Assembly (NCBI GenBank): GCA_017446355.1
Contig: JAFSQZ010000109.1
Location: forward strand, 1-16,823
Source of the DNA: Neisseriaceae bacterium
Lineage (GTDB): Bacteria; Pseudomonadota; Gammaproteobacteria; Burkholderiales; Neisseriaceae
Length of the DNA: 16,823 nucleotides
Direction: 5' to 3'
The position numbers and the translations under genes are program-made. The notes under the pieces were generated by a model. It ran no database searches, was not told where the DNA came from, and was given only the letters and a program-made list of their open reading frames with translations. Within the stretch, counting starts at the first letter, position 1. Each line of letters opens with the position of its first letter. Shown piece by piece: positions 6,084 through 13,447 of this stretch.

Positions 6084-8438
6084 TCAACGCAATTTCGCAC
6101 CTAATGTTTCGGCTGCCTGAATCAGTTTATTGATAACAGGTTCTACCATTTCATCGGTCAACGTGTTGTTCATATCTTGCAACATCACTTTTACTGCCAT
6201 ACTTTTCATATTTTCAGGCAGCCCTTTGCCGCGATAAACATCAAATAAGCTGATTTCTTGAATAAGAGAAGATTTTACTGTTTGTAAAGTATTTAGTAAA
6301 TCTGCAAATGCTATGTTTTCAGGCAGCACAAATGCTAAATCACGGCGAACTGCTTGGAATTTAGACATACCTTGATAACGCACTTTTTCACGCGATAACA
6401 CTGCGTCCATATCCAATTCAAAAACCAATGCAGCCTGTGGCAAATCGTATTTTTGCAACCATTTGGGGTGTAATTCGCCCACAAAACCAACAACTTTGCC
6501 ATCTACGGATACGTTGGCAGAACGACCAGGGTGTAAAGCTGGGTGTTCTGCTTTTATCCAATTGATTTTTTGACCTTGTAATAAACTTTCTACATCGGCT
6601 TTGATGTCATAAAAATCCACCATACGTGTTTTTTCAGACCATTGTTCTGGCAGCGCAGAGCCGTAAGCCAAACCTGCGATGCGTTCTTTTTGCACAAATT
6701 CATTATTTTCTTTGGCAAATGTGCGTGCTACTTCAAATAAACGGACGCGATTTTGTTTGCGATTTAAATTGTTTTTCAACACTTCTATTAAGCCACCTAT
6801 CAAAGTGGAACGCATAACGGCGTATTGTGTTGCCAATGGGTTTTGCAAACGAATTGGGTCTTGGTTATTGGCAAAATCTTGTTCCCAAGCTTCGTCCACA
6901 AATGCATAACTGACTACTTCTTGAAAACCGCGTTCTGCCATTTTTTGATACACGCTAAAACGTGAGCGGCGGTTTTCAGGCTGCCTTAACATAGACAATA
7001 TGCCTGACGATTTGTCATCAGGAATATTTTCGTAACCATAGACTCGTGCGATTTCTTCAATTAAATCTTCTTCAATTTCAATATCATAGCGAAAACTTGG
7101 TGAATAAACCCTATAACCTGTTTCGGTTTGTTCAGGCTGCAAACCTAGATTTTGTAAAATCGTGCCAATTGCGCTTTCACTAATTGTTGTACCCAATATT
7201 TTGTTGACGCGTTCAGAACGCACTTGTACTTGTTTGCTTTCAGGCAGCTTTCCAAGTGCTTCTACAATTTCTCCTGCTTGTCCGCCACAAATACTCAACA
7301 CCAGTTGACTGGCACGCTCCATTGCTTCGCGTTGCAACATAAAATCTACGCCACGTTCATAACGGAACGAACTGTCGGAACCGAAACCATATTGTCTTGA
7401 TTTTCCTGAAATTATTTCAGGCGTAAACCACGCGCTTTCTAGAACAATGTTTTGCGTGTCATTGCCAACTGCGCTGGCTTCGCCTCCCATCAAGCCTGCA
7501 ATGGACAATGCTTTTTGCTCATCAGCCACCACTAATGTATTATCTGATAAAGTAACTGTTTTTTCGTTTAAACACGCCAATGTTTCTCCATTTTGTGCGC
7601 GGCGAATATGCAGGCTGCCTGAAAGTTTGTCTGCATCAAAAACGTGCATAGGTTGCCCTAATTCCAGCATCACATAGTTACCAATATCCACCAAAGCTGA
7701 CACACTGCGTACACCACAACGTGTTAAACGTGTAACCAACCATTCTGGGCTATTTGCTTGGGCATTCACACCTTCAATAACACGACTTAAAAAACGACCA
7801 CAATCTTTGGGCGCATCAATACTCACCGCTTTTTTGCTGGCAATACTGGGTTTGACTTCGGCAATTTCTGGGAAGTGAACTTTCGTTTGCGTCAACGCCC
7901 CTACTTCACGCGCAATGCCTTTTAAACTTAAACAATCGGTGCGATTGGGCGTAATTTTCAAAGTAAACAAGGTATCGTCTAAATCTAAAAATTCACGAAT
8001 AGACACGCCAATCGGTGCTTGTTCAGGCAGCTCCAATAAACCATCTGTTTTTTCAGATAATCCCAATTCTCGCGCAGAACAGAGCATTCCATTAGACATT
8101 ACGCCGCGCATTTTGGTGGGTTTGATTTTAAAATCACCAGGCAACAACGCACCGTCCATTGCACAAGGCACTTTCATACCCACTTTTACATTGGGCGCAC
8201 CGCATACAATTTGCAACAATGTTTCTGCACCCACATCTACTTGGGTAACATTCAAACGGTCGGCATCAGGATGTTTTTCCACTGACTTCACTTCGGCAAT
8301 GACCACACCAGAAAATTCAGGTGCAGCCAATTCGGTTTCTTCCACTTCCAAGCCTGACATTGTCAGCATATGTGCTAATTCATCTGGGGTTTGTTGCGTA
8401 TGAACGAGTTCTTTTAACCAAGAATAAGGAAATTGCAT
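6084..8438 (-). CDS. pheT: Phenylalanyl-tRNA synthetase beta subunit
   Basis: A 784-residue protein of normal length for PheT, which pairs with PheS as an alpha2-beta2 enzyme charging tRNA-Phe. Domains in order: an EMAP-like tRNA-binding OB fold at about 39-148 (VIAEVKSVEKHPDADRLNV, then GVMSNGMLCSARELGL); the B3/B4 region at about 210-385, which in the family holds the editing site; a B5 domain at about 400-475; the catalytic-like core; and a C-terminal FDX-ACB anticodon-binding domain from about residue 688 (SKFQAVRRDLAFVL). The start is the ATG at 8436-8438, with a weak GGA upstream. pheS is not next to it; accD lies upstream, 77 bp away. Several DUS or DUS-like sites lie inside the gene, two of them exact (6975-6986 and 7612-7623). 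Confidence 0.97.
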   Translation of the reverse strand: MQFPYSWLKELVHTQQTPDELAHMLTMSGLEVEETELAAPEFSGVVIAEVKSVEKHPDADRLNVTQVDVGAETLLQIVCGAPNVKVGMKVPCAMDGALLPGDFKIKPTKMRGVMSNGMLCSARELGLSEKTDGLLELPEQAPIGVSIREFLDLDDTLFTLKITPNRTDCLSLKGIAREVGALTQTKVHFPEIAEVKPSIASKKAVSIDAPKDCGRFLSRVIEGVNAQANSPEWLVTRLTRCGVRSVSALVDIGNYVMLELGQPMHVFDADKLSGSLHIRRAQNGETLACLNEKTVTLSDNTLVVADEQKALSIAGLMGGEASAVGNDTQNIVLESAWFTPEIISGKSRQYGFGSDSSFRYERGVDFMLQREAMERASQLVLSICGGQAGEIVEALGKLPESKQVQVRSERVNKILGTTISESAIGTILQNLGLQPEQTETGYRVYSPSFRYDIEIEEDLIEEIARVYGYENIPDDKSSGILSMLRQPENRRSRFSVYQKMAERGFQEVVSYAFVDEAWEQDFANNQDPIRLQNPLATQYAVMRSTLIGGLIEVLKNNLNRKQNRVRLFEVARTFAKENNEFVQKERIAGLAYGSALPEQWSEKTRMVDFYDIKADVESLLQGQKINWIKAEHPALHPGRSANVSVDGKVVGFVGELHPKWLQKYDLPQAALVFELDMDAVLSREKVRYQGMSKFQAVRRDLAFVLPENIAFADLLNTLQTVKSSLIQEISLFDVYRGKGLPENMKSMAVKVMLQDMNNTLTDEMVEPVINKLIQAAETLGAKLR
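6975..6986 (-). repeat. DUS inside pheT (Kingella-type)
   Basis: AGGCAGCCTGAA reads on the minus strand, in frame as part of LRQPEN. It is the only exact Kingella-type DUS I found that does not overlap a Simonsiella-type one. Confidence 0.85.
7612..7623 (+). repeat. DUS inside pheT (Simonsiella-type)
   Basis: An exact AGGCTGCCTGAA on plus. Read on the coding strand of pheT it encodes part of LSGSL. Confidence 0.9.
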
Positions 8439-8470
8439 TTTTTTAATCCGTTATCAATTTATTAAAATGT

Positions 8471-8500
8471 TTCAGGCAGCCTGAAAAAAAGCTGCCTGAA
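8471..8500. terminator. Inverted DUS pair between accD and pheT
   Basis: TTCAGGCAGC (8471-8480) and GCTGCCTGAA (8491-8500) form a perfect 10-bp stem. The loop contains an A run on plus (a T run on minus). The left part is also the palindromic two-dialect DUS (8471-8485). It lies 15 bases past the accD stop. There is no clean T tract after the stem on minus, so terminator strength is uncertain. Confidence 0.55.
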
Positions 8501-8515
8501 TAAGCAAAACAAAAA

Positions 8516-9376
8516 TTAGTGTTTCATTGACTGATTGCTCAATAAAGTAATCAATTCAACCAATCGTTGTTTCATTTCACGACGGTCAACTATCTGGTCA
8601 ATCGCGCCTTTTTTCAACAAAAATTCTGCACGTTGAAAACCTTCTGGCAAGGTTTCGCGCACTGTTTGCTCAATAACACGTGGTCCTGCAAAGCCCACTA
8701 AAGCATTCGGTTCAGCCAAAACCACATCACCTAAAAAAGCGAAACTGGCAGAAACGCCGCCCATTGTTGGGTCGGTTAAAACCGAAATAAAAGGCAAGCC
8801 AGCTTCGTTCAAAAGATGTAAAGCCGCACTGGTTTTAGTCATTTGCATTAAAGAAGTTAAACCTTCTTGCATTCGCGCACCTCCCGAAGCGGCAACGCAA
8901 ATAAAAGCACATTTATCAGCAACAGCACAACGTACACCTTGTACGAAACGTTCACCAACAACCGAACCCATAGAGCCACCAATAAAACGAAATTCAAACA
9001 CAGCCACCACAACAGGCAAACCGTGAATTTTGCCTTTCATCACCACAATAGCATCGTCTTCCCCTGTGCTTTTGCGTGCTGCACTCAATCGGTCGGTGTA
9101 TTTTTTACTGTCTTTAAATTTGAGAATATCTGTTGGTTTGATGTGCGCCGCAACTTCTTCGCGCTCGTCTTCATCTAATAACACGTTTAAGCGTTCACGC
9201 GCAGTGAGCGCACCGTGATGACCACATTTGGGACAAACATTTGCGTTTTTTTCAACATCTGTGGAATATAAAGTTGCACCGCAACTACTGCATTTTGTCC
9301 ATAAGCCTTCTGGAATAGCAGATTTACTGTCGTTTCTTTTGATTTTAGGTGGGAGAATTTTGTCTAACCAACTCAT
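8516..9376 (-). CDS. accD: Acetyl-CoA carboxylase carboxyltransferase subunit beta
   Basis: A 286-residue carboxyltransferase beta subunit. With AccA it moves the carboxyl group from carboxybiotin on AccB to acetyl-CoA, giving malonyl-CoA for fatty-acid synthesis. The N-terminal four-cysteine zinc ribbon is intact: Cys29 and Cys32 in CSSCG, Cys48 and Cys51 in CPKCG. The crotonase-like core carries GGSMGSVVGERFV, ASGGARMQEG and LTDPTMGGVSASFA, the usual oxyanion-hole and CoA-binding stretches. The length is normal. The start is the ATG at 9374-9376, with a GAGA-type ribosome site at about ten bases. pheT follows on the same strand and a deacetylase-family gene precedes it. The trpA neighbour seen in some relatives is not here. 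Confidence 0.97.
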   Translation of the reverse strand: MSWLDKILPPKIKRNDSKSAIPEGLWTKCSSCGATLYSTDVEKNANVCPKCGHHGALTARERLNVLLDEDEREEVAAHIKPTDILKFKDSKKYTDRLSAARKSTGEDDAIVVMKGKIHGLPVVVAVFEFRFIGGSMGSVVGERFVQGVRCAVADKCAFICVAASGGARMQEGLTSLMQMTKTSAALHLLNEAGLPFISVLTDPTMGGVSASFAFLGDVVLAEPNALVGFAGPRVIEQTVRETLPEGFQRAEFLLKKGAIDQIVDRREMKQRLVELITLLSNQSMKH

Positions 9377-9508
9377 AATGAAAATCTCTTTTTTAAATCA
9401 ACTTGGCAATATAGCCTTTCAAAATGGATTTGGCAAGAAGAATACACGTTTTATAAATAAAAGAAATAAGAAGAAAATTACGCTTTATTTTGAAAAATCA
9501 AATAACTA

Positions 9509-10537
9509 CTAATAAAAAGGACTGGCTTTTACCAAACATGACAAATGTGCTTTCACACTTTTTGCTAATGTTCGTGGATTGTATCCTCCTTCCAACACCG
9601 ACACAATTCGCCCAGATGCGTAACGATTAGCCAGCAACATCACTTTTTTGGTTAACCATTCAAAATCATCTTCGGTGAGATTTAAATGACCAAGCGGATC
9701 GTTTTTGTGTCCATCAAAACCAGCGGAACACAAAATCAATTCTGGTTGAAAAACGTCTAAACGCGACAACCATTGTTCTCGAATCGCATCACGAAATTCA
9801 TTACTGCCATCACCTGCTTTTAAGGGTGTTCGGACGGTATTATTAGGACATTCGGGATAAGTGGCTAAATCCATCACAGGATACAATGGATATTCAAAAA
9901 GCGAGAGAAACAACACGCGGTTATCATCACGAAAAATTTTTTCTGTGCCATCGCCGTGATGCAAATCAAAATCCAAAATAGCGACACGTTCCAAATGATA
10001 TTCTGCAATCGCGTGCATGGCTGCCACTGCAATATTGTTGATAAAACAAAAACCTGATGCACGTTCATCACTGGCATGATGACCTGGTGGACGAATGGCG
10101 CAAAAAGCATTTTTAGCTTGTTTTTTCATCACCATATCCACCGCTTTAATAGCAGCACCTGCTGCGTAACGCGCGGATTTTAAAGTGTTTGCGCTTAAAT
10201 AAGTATCTTCTTCAATTTTCAGGCTGCCTGAAACAGGTGTTTTACATTCTAAAAAACGCAAATATTTGCGACTGTGTACACGCGCCAACTGAACATCACT
10301 GACTTCTGGTGCAGTGATTTTTTGCAACATCACCCAAATCGGCGAACGGCGTAAAATTTTTTCAATAATTTCTAGACGTTTGCAACTTTCAGGGTGTTCG
10401 CGTTCCATATGTTCGGTTACACAAATAGGCGCACTAATCCACGCGCTGCGTCCTTTAATACCAAAAAAATGCAGCAGTTTATCGCGTCCTAAATAATAGT
10501 AGCGCAACAAGCGTTCTGTCCAAGAAGAAAAAAACAT
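9509..10537 (-). CDS. Zinc-dependent histone deacetylase family hydrolase
   Basis: About 342 residues of the HDAC/acetylpolyamine amidohydrolase fold. All catalytic parts are present: the His pair His153-His154 in PPGHHASDE, the zinc ligands Asp191 and His193 in DFDLHHGDG, the third ligand Asp275 in AGFDGHKNDPLG, and the transition-state Tyr319 in EGGYNP. The enzyme should therefore be active and remove acyl groups from an amine or lysine. The substrate (protein lysine, polyamine or other) cannot be told from sequence. I chose the ATG at 10535-10537. A TTG five codons upstream (10552) is possible, and neither has a clear ribosome site. There is no signal peptide, so it is probably cytosolic. 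It lies between folB and accD, on the same strand. A two-dialect DUS (10218-10232) is in frame and encodes SGSL. Confidence 0.9.
   Translation of the reverse strand: MFFSSWTERLLRYYYLGRDKLLHFFGIKGRSAWISAPICVTEHMEREHPESCKRLEIIEKILRRSPIWVMLQKITAPEVSDVQLARVHSRKYLRFLECKTPVSGSLKIEEDTYLSANTLKSARYAAGAAIKAVDMVMKKQAKNAFCAIRPPGHHASDERASGFCFINNIAVAAMHAIAEYHLERVAILDFDLHHGDGTEKIFRDDNRVLFLSLFEYPLYPVMDLATYPECPNNTVRTPLKAGDGSNEFRDAIREQWLSRLDVFQPELILCSAGFDGHKNDPLGHLNLTEDDFEWLTKKVMLLANRYASGRIVSVLEGGYNPRTLAKSVKAHLSCLVKASPFY
10218..10232. repeat. Palindromic two-dialect DUS inside the deacetylase-family gene
   Basis: TTCAGGCTGCCTGAA contains a Simonsiella-type DUS on plus and a Kingella-type DUS on minus. It codes for SGSL at a poorly conserved surface region between motifs. 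Confidence 0.9.
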
Positions 10538-10591
10538 ATTTATCAACAACAAAAAAGCTGAACCGAAACGGTCGCAATTTTAACAGTTTCT

Positions 10592-10619
10592 AACAGATTA
10601 ACTGTGTAACTAATCTGTT
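10592..10619. terminator. Stem-loop downstream of folB
   Basis: AACAGATTA (10592-10600) and TAATCTGTT (10611-10619) form a perfect 9-bp stem with a 10-base loop, in the 133-bp gap between folB and the deacetylase-family gene. There is no T run after it on minus. It may be a weak terminator, a processing site or an operator. Confidence 0.4.
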
Positions 10620-10670
10620 GAATATTGACTTAACACAAACAATGATACCAATACACTTTCAGGCAGCTGC

Positions 10671-11024
10671 TTACGCGGCAGCATATCGCTCAATCTCTAT
10701 GCCCACTTCGCGCACATCAGGCAAAATACCAGGTTTCACTATTTTTACACGCACAAAAGCTGCCTGAAATTCATCAAAAATCAATGTTGCAATAAATTCC
10801 GCCAAACTTTCCAACAACTGAAAATCTCGTTGTTTCAAAGCTTCGCGCACCCGTTGACACACTTTACCGTAATGAATCGTGTGTTGAATATCATCATTGC
10901 GTACACTGTTTTCAGGCAGCCCAATCGTTAAATCCAATACCAATTTTTGCGCACGTGTACGTTCCCAATCATAAACACCAATTAAAGTGTCCACTTTCAT
11001 ACCGTTTAGGAAAATTTTATCCAT
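10671..11024 (-). CDS. folB: Dihydroneopterin aldolase
   Basis: A 117-residue T-fold enzyme of folate synthesis. It converts 7,8-dihydroneopterin to 6-hydroxymethyl-7,8-dihydropterin plus glycolaldehyde and forms ring-shaped oligomers in the family. The N-terminus MDKIFLNGMKVDTLIGVYDW is typical, with substrate-binding Glu21 in DWER and the likely catalytic Lys97 in VKPGILP. I chose the ATG at 11022-11024. GGAA sits ten bases upstream, and the family usually begins at this MDKIFL. An in-frame ATG at 11039 adds five residues but lacks a ribosome site. It diverges from plsY, so the roughly 75 bp between them hold two back-to-back promoters. The 3' end overlaps a DUS-like sequence (10659-10669), just after the stop. 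Confidence 0.95.
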   Translation of the reverse strand: MDKIFLNGMKVDTLIGVYDWERTRAQKLVLDLTIGLPENSVRNDDIQHTIHYGKVCQRVREALKQRDFQLLESLAEFIATLIFDEFQAAFVRVKIVKPGILPDVREVGIEIERYAAA

Positions 11025-11100
11025 TTGTTTGATTTCCATTATAAAATAAGCAGGTGAATCGCCAAATGAGCGTTATTGTAAACGATATAAGGAGCAAATG

Positions 11101-11838
11101 ATGTTCTTCGTAGCTATATTAACCACCCTAGCAGCCTATTTATTAGGTTCCATTTCTAGTGCCACCATCGTTTCCAAACAATTTAATTTACCTGACCCAC
11201 GCACTTATGGTTCAGGCAATCCAGGCAGCAGCAATATGTTGCGCAGTGGTAGAAAAGACGCAGCCGCTTGGACTTTATTTGGTGATGCGTTTAAAGGTTT
11301 TTTAGCGGTCATACTGGCTTATATGATGTGTGCCATTTTTAAAGATATGTCGCCTGTTTTAATTCCTATCACCTCGCTTGCCGCGTTTATTGGACATCTT
11401 TACCCTATTTTCTTTGATTTTAAAGGCGGCAAAGGCGTGGCAACCGCATTCGGTGCATTGCTTGCAATGTCGTTTTGGACAACTTTTTGGGTATTATTGA
11501 TTTGGGGAAGTGTGGTTTATTATTTTAAAAAATCTTCTCTGGCTGCCTTAATTTCCGCAATGTGTGCACCTTGGATTGCGTTCATTGTATTGCGCGACCA
11601 ACCATTGGGTTCTACCATAGGACAAGCTTTATTGTTTATGGCAATAATGATTATTTTCCGTCATCGCAGCAATATCAAACGTTTACTTGACGGCGAAGAA
11701 TTGTCTTTAACAAAAGAACAAACTGATAAAAATACCACAGTTAGCAATGTTGCAGAAAATTTCAACAACAGTGAACAAAGCATCATTGACAACGCGGTAG
11801 ACAACGTTAAAGCCGCACAAGAAGCCGTGTTAAAATAA
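11101..11838 (+). CDS. plsY: Glycerol-3-phosphate acyltransferase PlsY, with a long C-terminal tail
   Basis: An inner-membrane enzyme that moves the acyl group of acyl-phosphate onto glycerol-3-phosphate, giving lysophosphatidate, the first step of phospholipid synthesis. The three family motifs are present: GSGNPGSSN at 37-45, GGKGVAT from about 109, and FRHRSNIKRL around His188. Five or six hydrophobic segments span about residues 3-200. I chose the second ATG (11101) because GGAG then lies six bases away, whereas the ATG at 11098 leaves only three. At 245 residues it is about 40 longer than usual. The extra part, after LLDGEE, is hydrophilic and rich in Asn, Asp and Glu, with no motif I know. 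It diverges from folB, and ppiB follows on the same strand. Confidence 0.95.
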   Translation: MFFVAILTTLAAYLLGSISSATIVSKQFNLPDPRTYGSGNPGSSNMLRSGRKDAAAWTLFGDAFKGFLAVILAYMMCAIFKDMSPVLIPITSLAAFIGHLYPIFFDFKGGKGVATAFGALLAMSFWTTFWVLLIWGSVVYYFKKSSLAALISAMCAPWIAFIVLRDQPLGSTIGQALLFMAIMIIFRHRSNIKRLLDGEELSLTKEQTDKNTTVSNVAENFNNSEQSIIDNAVDNVKAAQEAVLK

Positions 11839-11854
11839 GCACATTTCAACCCAC

Positions 11855-11880
11855 GCTGCCTGAAACTTTTCAGGCAGCCT
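11855..11880. repeat. Inverted DUS pair between plsY and ppiB
   Basis: GCTGCCTGAA (11855-11864) and TTCAGGCAGC (11869-11878) make a perfect 10-bp stem with a 4-base loop. The right arm, with CT after it, is an exact Simonsiella-type DUS on minus (11869-11880). There is no T tract after it, so ppiB may be read through from plsY. Confidence 0.8.
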
Positions 11881-11901
11881 ATTCATTTGCAAGGATAAGT
11901 T

Positions 11902-12414
11902 ATGATTAAATTACACACAAATTTAGGTGTTATCAGCATTGAATTAAACCACGAAGCCGCACCCAAAACTGCTGCAAACTTTGAACAATACGTCAAAGAT
12001 GGTTTTTACAACGGCGTAATTTTTCACCGTGTCATCAAAGGTTTTATGATTCAAGGCGGTGGTTTAGAAGCCAATATGCAAGAAAAAGCCACTCGCGCAC
12101 CGATTGAAAATGAAGCCAATAATGGTTTAAAAAACGAACGCTACACCATCGCAATGGCACGCACTTCTGACCCACATTCCGCCAGCGCACAATTTTTTAT
12201 CAACACCGCCAATAATGATTTCTTAAACTTTCGTGGCAAAGAATTATACGGTCGTCCTGTCGTACAAGAATGGGGATATGCCGTGTTTGGTAAAGTTGTA
12301 GAAGGTCAAGACGTTGTTGATGCCATTGAAAACGTGTCCACCACACGCGTTGGTTACTATGACGATGTCCCTGTTGATACCGTTGTGATTGAAAAAGCAG
12401 AAATGGTTGAATAA
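11902..12414 (+). CDS. ppiB: Peptidyl-prolyl cis-trans isomerase, cyclophilin type (PpiB-like)
   Basis: A 170-residue cyclophilin that speeds cis-trans isomerisation of X-Pro bonds during folding. No signal peptide is visible, so it is the cytosolic PpiB kind rather than periplasmic PpiA. Active-site residues are visible: Arg43, Phe48 and Gln51 in FHRVIKGFMIQGGG, then SAQFFIN and GYAVFGKVVEGQDVV. The length fits the family. The start has AAGGA about eight bases upstream. It lies 63 bp after plsY on the same strand, separated by a DUS hairpin, and it ends at a DUS-containing terminator. Confidence 0.96.
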   Translation: MIKLHTNLGVISIELNHEAAPKTAANFEQYVKDGFYNGVIFHRVIKGFMIQGGGLEANMQEKATRAPIENEANNGLKNERYTIAMARTSDPHSASAQFFINTANNDFLNFRGKELYGRPVVQEWGYAVFGKVVEGQDVVDAIENVSTTRVGYYDDVPVDTVVIEKAEMVE

Positions 12415-12425
12415 ATTTTTTAGAT

Positions 12426-12469
12426 TTCAGGCTGCCTGAATGCAACTATCTGTATTCAGGCAGCTTTTT
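12426..12469 (+). terminator. DUS-type terminator of ppiB
   Basis: GCTGCCTGAAT (12431-12441) pairs with ATTCAGGCAGC (12454-12464) around a 12-base loop and is followed at once by TTTTT on plus. The left arm is part of a palindromic two-dialect DUS (12426-12440). It lies 16 bases after the ppiB stop. It is the best example here of a DUS pair serving as a rho-independent terminator. Confidence 0.85.
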
Positions 12470-12581
12470 GATGATTGATACATAAAAACACTTTTAAAAT
12501 TTGCACCTATTTGCAACACTTTCCCAACATTCAACCCCAATGATTTTTCATATCAATTATTATTTGTTGTACTTTATCCAT

Positions 12582-12596
12582 TTCAGGCTGCCTGAA
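12582..12596. repeat. Palindromic two-dialect DUS, intergenic
   Basis: TTCAGGCTGCCTGAA, Simonsiella-type on plus and Kingella-type on minus. It is not next to a stop codon and has no T tract, so it is probably a pure uptake signal. Confidence 0.9.
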
Positions 12597-12704
12597 ATAA
12601 AAGATTTCAGTGCTTACGTAAAACTTCATAATAACGGATAATAAAAAAACGTTTTTTTTTCTTTCAAACAAGATGATTGAAAAATCGTTTCCAATCTTAC
12701 AAAA

Positions 12705-12732
12705 AGTGTTATTTTAAAACATCAATAACACT
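12705..12732 (+). promoter_or_regulatory. 9-bp inverted repeat in the leader of the small cysteine-rich gene
   Basis: AGTGTTATT (12705-12713) and AATAACACT (12724-12732) form a perfect stem with a 10-base loop, ending 14 bases before the start codon. It could be an operator overlapping the promoter or a leader hairpin controlling access to the ribosome site. There is no T tract. Confidence 0.45.
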
Positions 12733-12746
12733 AGGGTTTTCCACAT

Positions 12747-13043
12747 ATGACAACAAAGAAATTTCCGATTTTTCCCAAACACCCTGAACGCATTTGCTGG
12801 GGGTGCAACAAATATTGCGTAGCAAGCGATTTACAATGCGGCAACGGTTGCGAACGCATTCAGCACCCTATTGAACTAGACGGTGATACTTGGTATCAAA
12901 AAGGCGATTGGAGTGGTTTACTTTCTGATGAACAACAACAAAAACTGAATACTGTTTTCAGGCAGCCTGAAAAAGAAACAACTTCTGCCAAAAAGAAACC
13001 ACACATCAAACTATCCCTAAAAAATATTGAACACCATAAGTAA
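12747..13043 (+). CDS. Small cysteine-rich protein, DUF3079-like
   Basis: A 98-residue protein of unknown function. The N-terminal half matches my memory of DUF3079: FPKHPERICWGCNKYC, then LQCGNGCERIQHPIEL and a GDW-type ending. Five cysteines (17, 20, 24, 31, 35) plus His40 suggest metal binding or a redox role, but no function is established. The C-terminal third (about residue 67 on) is lysine-rich and low in complexity. It starts at an in-frame palindromic DUS (12957-12971) that encodes FRQPE, so the tail may have arisen by DUS insertion. The start is the ATG at 12747, with only a weak AGGG upstream. There is no operon partner: ppiB ends at a terminator before it and 430 bp follow. Confidence 0.75.
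   Translation: MTTKKFPIFPKHPERICWGCNKYCVASDLQCGNGCERIQHPIELDGDTWYQKGDWSGLLSDEQQQKLNTVFRQPEKETTSAKKKPHIKLSLKNIEHHK
12957..12971. repeat. Palindromic two-dialect DUS inside the DUF3079-like gene
   Basis: TTCAGGCAGCCTGAA, in frame, encoding FRQPE at the junction between the cysteine-rich domain and the lysine-rich tail. Confidence 0.9.
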
Positions 13044-13205
13044 GTCATCTTATTGTTATTCTTAATATTTTCTTTATTCCCATCATAAAAAAAGCTTTTG
13101 TTTTAGTGCAAAAAATACAATCCACATTCTGAAACTTTTGCAAAACCCTACTTTTTATCATTCTTTATTTTGGCTTTGTAGAAACTTAAAGCAAGCATTT
13201 TTATT

Positions 13206-13217
13206 TTCAGGCAGCCT
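13206..13217 (-). repeat. DUS upstream of ornithine decarboxylase (Simonsiella-type)
   Basis: An exact AGGCTGCCTGAA on minus, alone, not part of an inverted pair. Confidence 0.9.
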
Positions 13218-13357
13218 ATAATAAAAAGATTGCCACACCTTGCATTCGCAAAGCTCTCAATAACATTTTATAAAAAATCAAATGATAAAAAACCAAAAGA
13301 GTAACACATCATTAAATAAAGCCACAAAAAGTGTAAACCCCTTTTTCTTTTCTACAT

Positions 13358-13436
13358 TATAATGCGCCATTTACTAGCCTTTTGTTTACAAAGTCTAACA
13401 AAATCATTACAAACAACGTATTTTATATAAAAGGCC
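13358..13436 (+). promoter_or_regulatory. Candidate promoter and leader of ornithine decarboxylase
   Basis: TATAAT at 13358-13363 is a perfect -10 hexamer, but no good -35 lies 16-18 bases upstream. Transcription from here would give a leader of roughly 100 bases. In it GCCTTTT (13377-13383) can pair with AAAAGGC (13429-13435) next to the palindrome TTTTATATAAAA. Regulation by polyamines or acid is known for ornithine decarboxylase genes elsewhere, but nothing here proves it. Confidence 0.35.
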
Positions 13437-13447
13437 ACTTTCTCTTA

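Larger units (their letters stand above)
12415..12746. other. Intergenic region between ppiB and the small cysteine-rich gene
   Basis: This 332-bp gap contains the ppiB terminator, a second palindromic DUS (12582-12596), a self-complementary A7-CG-T7 stretch running into nine Ts (12643-12660), and a 9-bp inverted repeat (12705-12732) just before the next gene. No ORF of coding character is visible. Confidence 0.6.

Noticed and set aside
7915..8403. A 162-codon plus-strand frame opposite pheT
   Set aside because: It lies wholly antisense to the conserved tRNA-binding domain of PheT and has low-complexity Ser/Pro composition.
12643..12660. A7-CG-T9 tract as a phase-variation switch
   Set aside because: It is intergenic, about 87 bases from the nearest start codon, and nine Ts next to a palindrome in AT-rich DNA is weak evidence.
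3094..13217. The repeated GCTGCCTGAA units as a CRISPR array
   Set aside because: The copies are 10-15 bases long, irregularly spaced over the whole window and in both orientations; they match DNA uptake sequences.
13282..13362. A 26-codon ORF as an ornithine decarboxylase leader peptide
   Set aside because: There is no ribosome site, and the best -10 box (13358-13363) lies at its end, so it would not be on that transcript.
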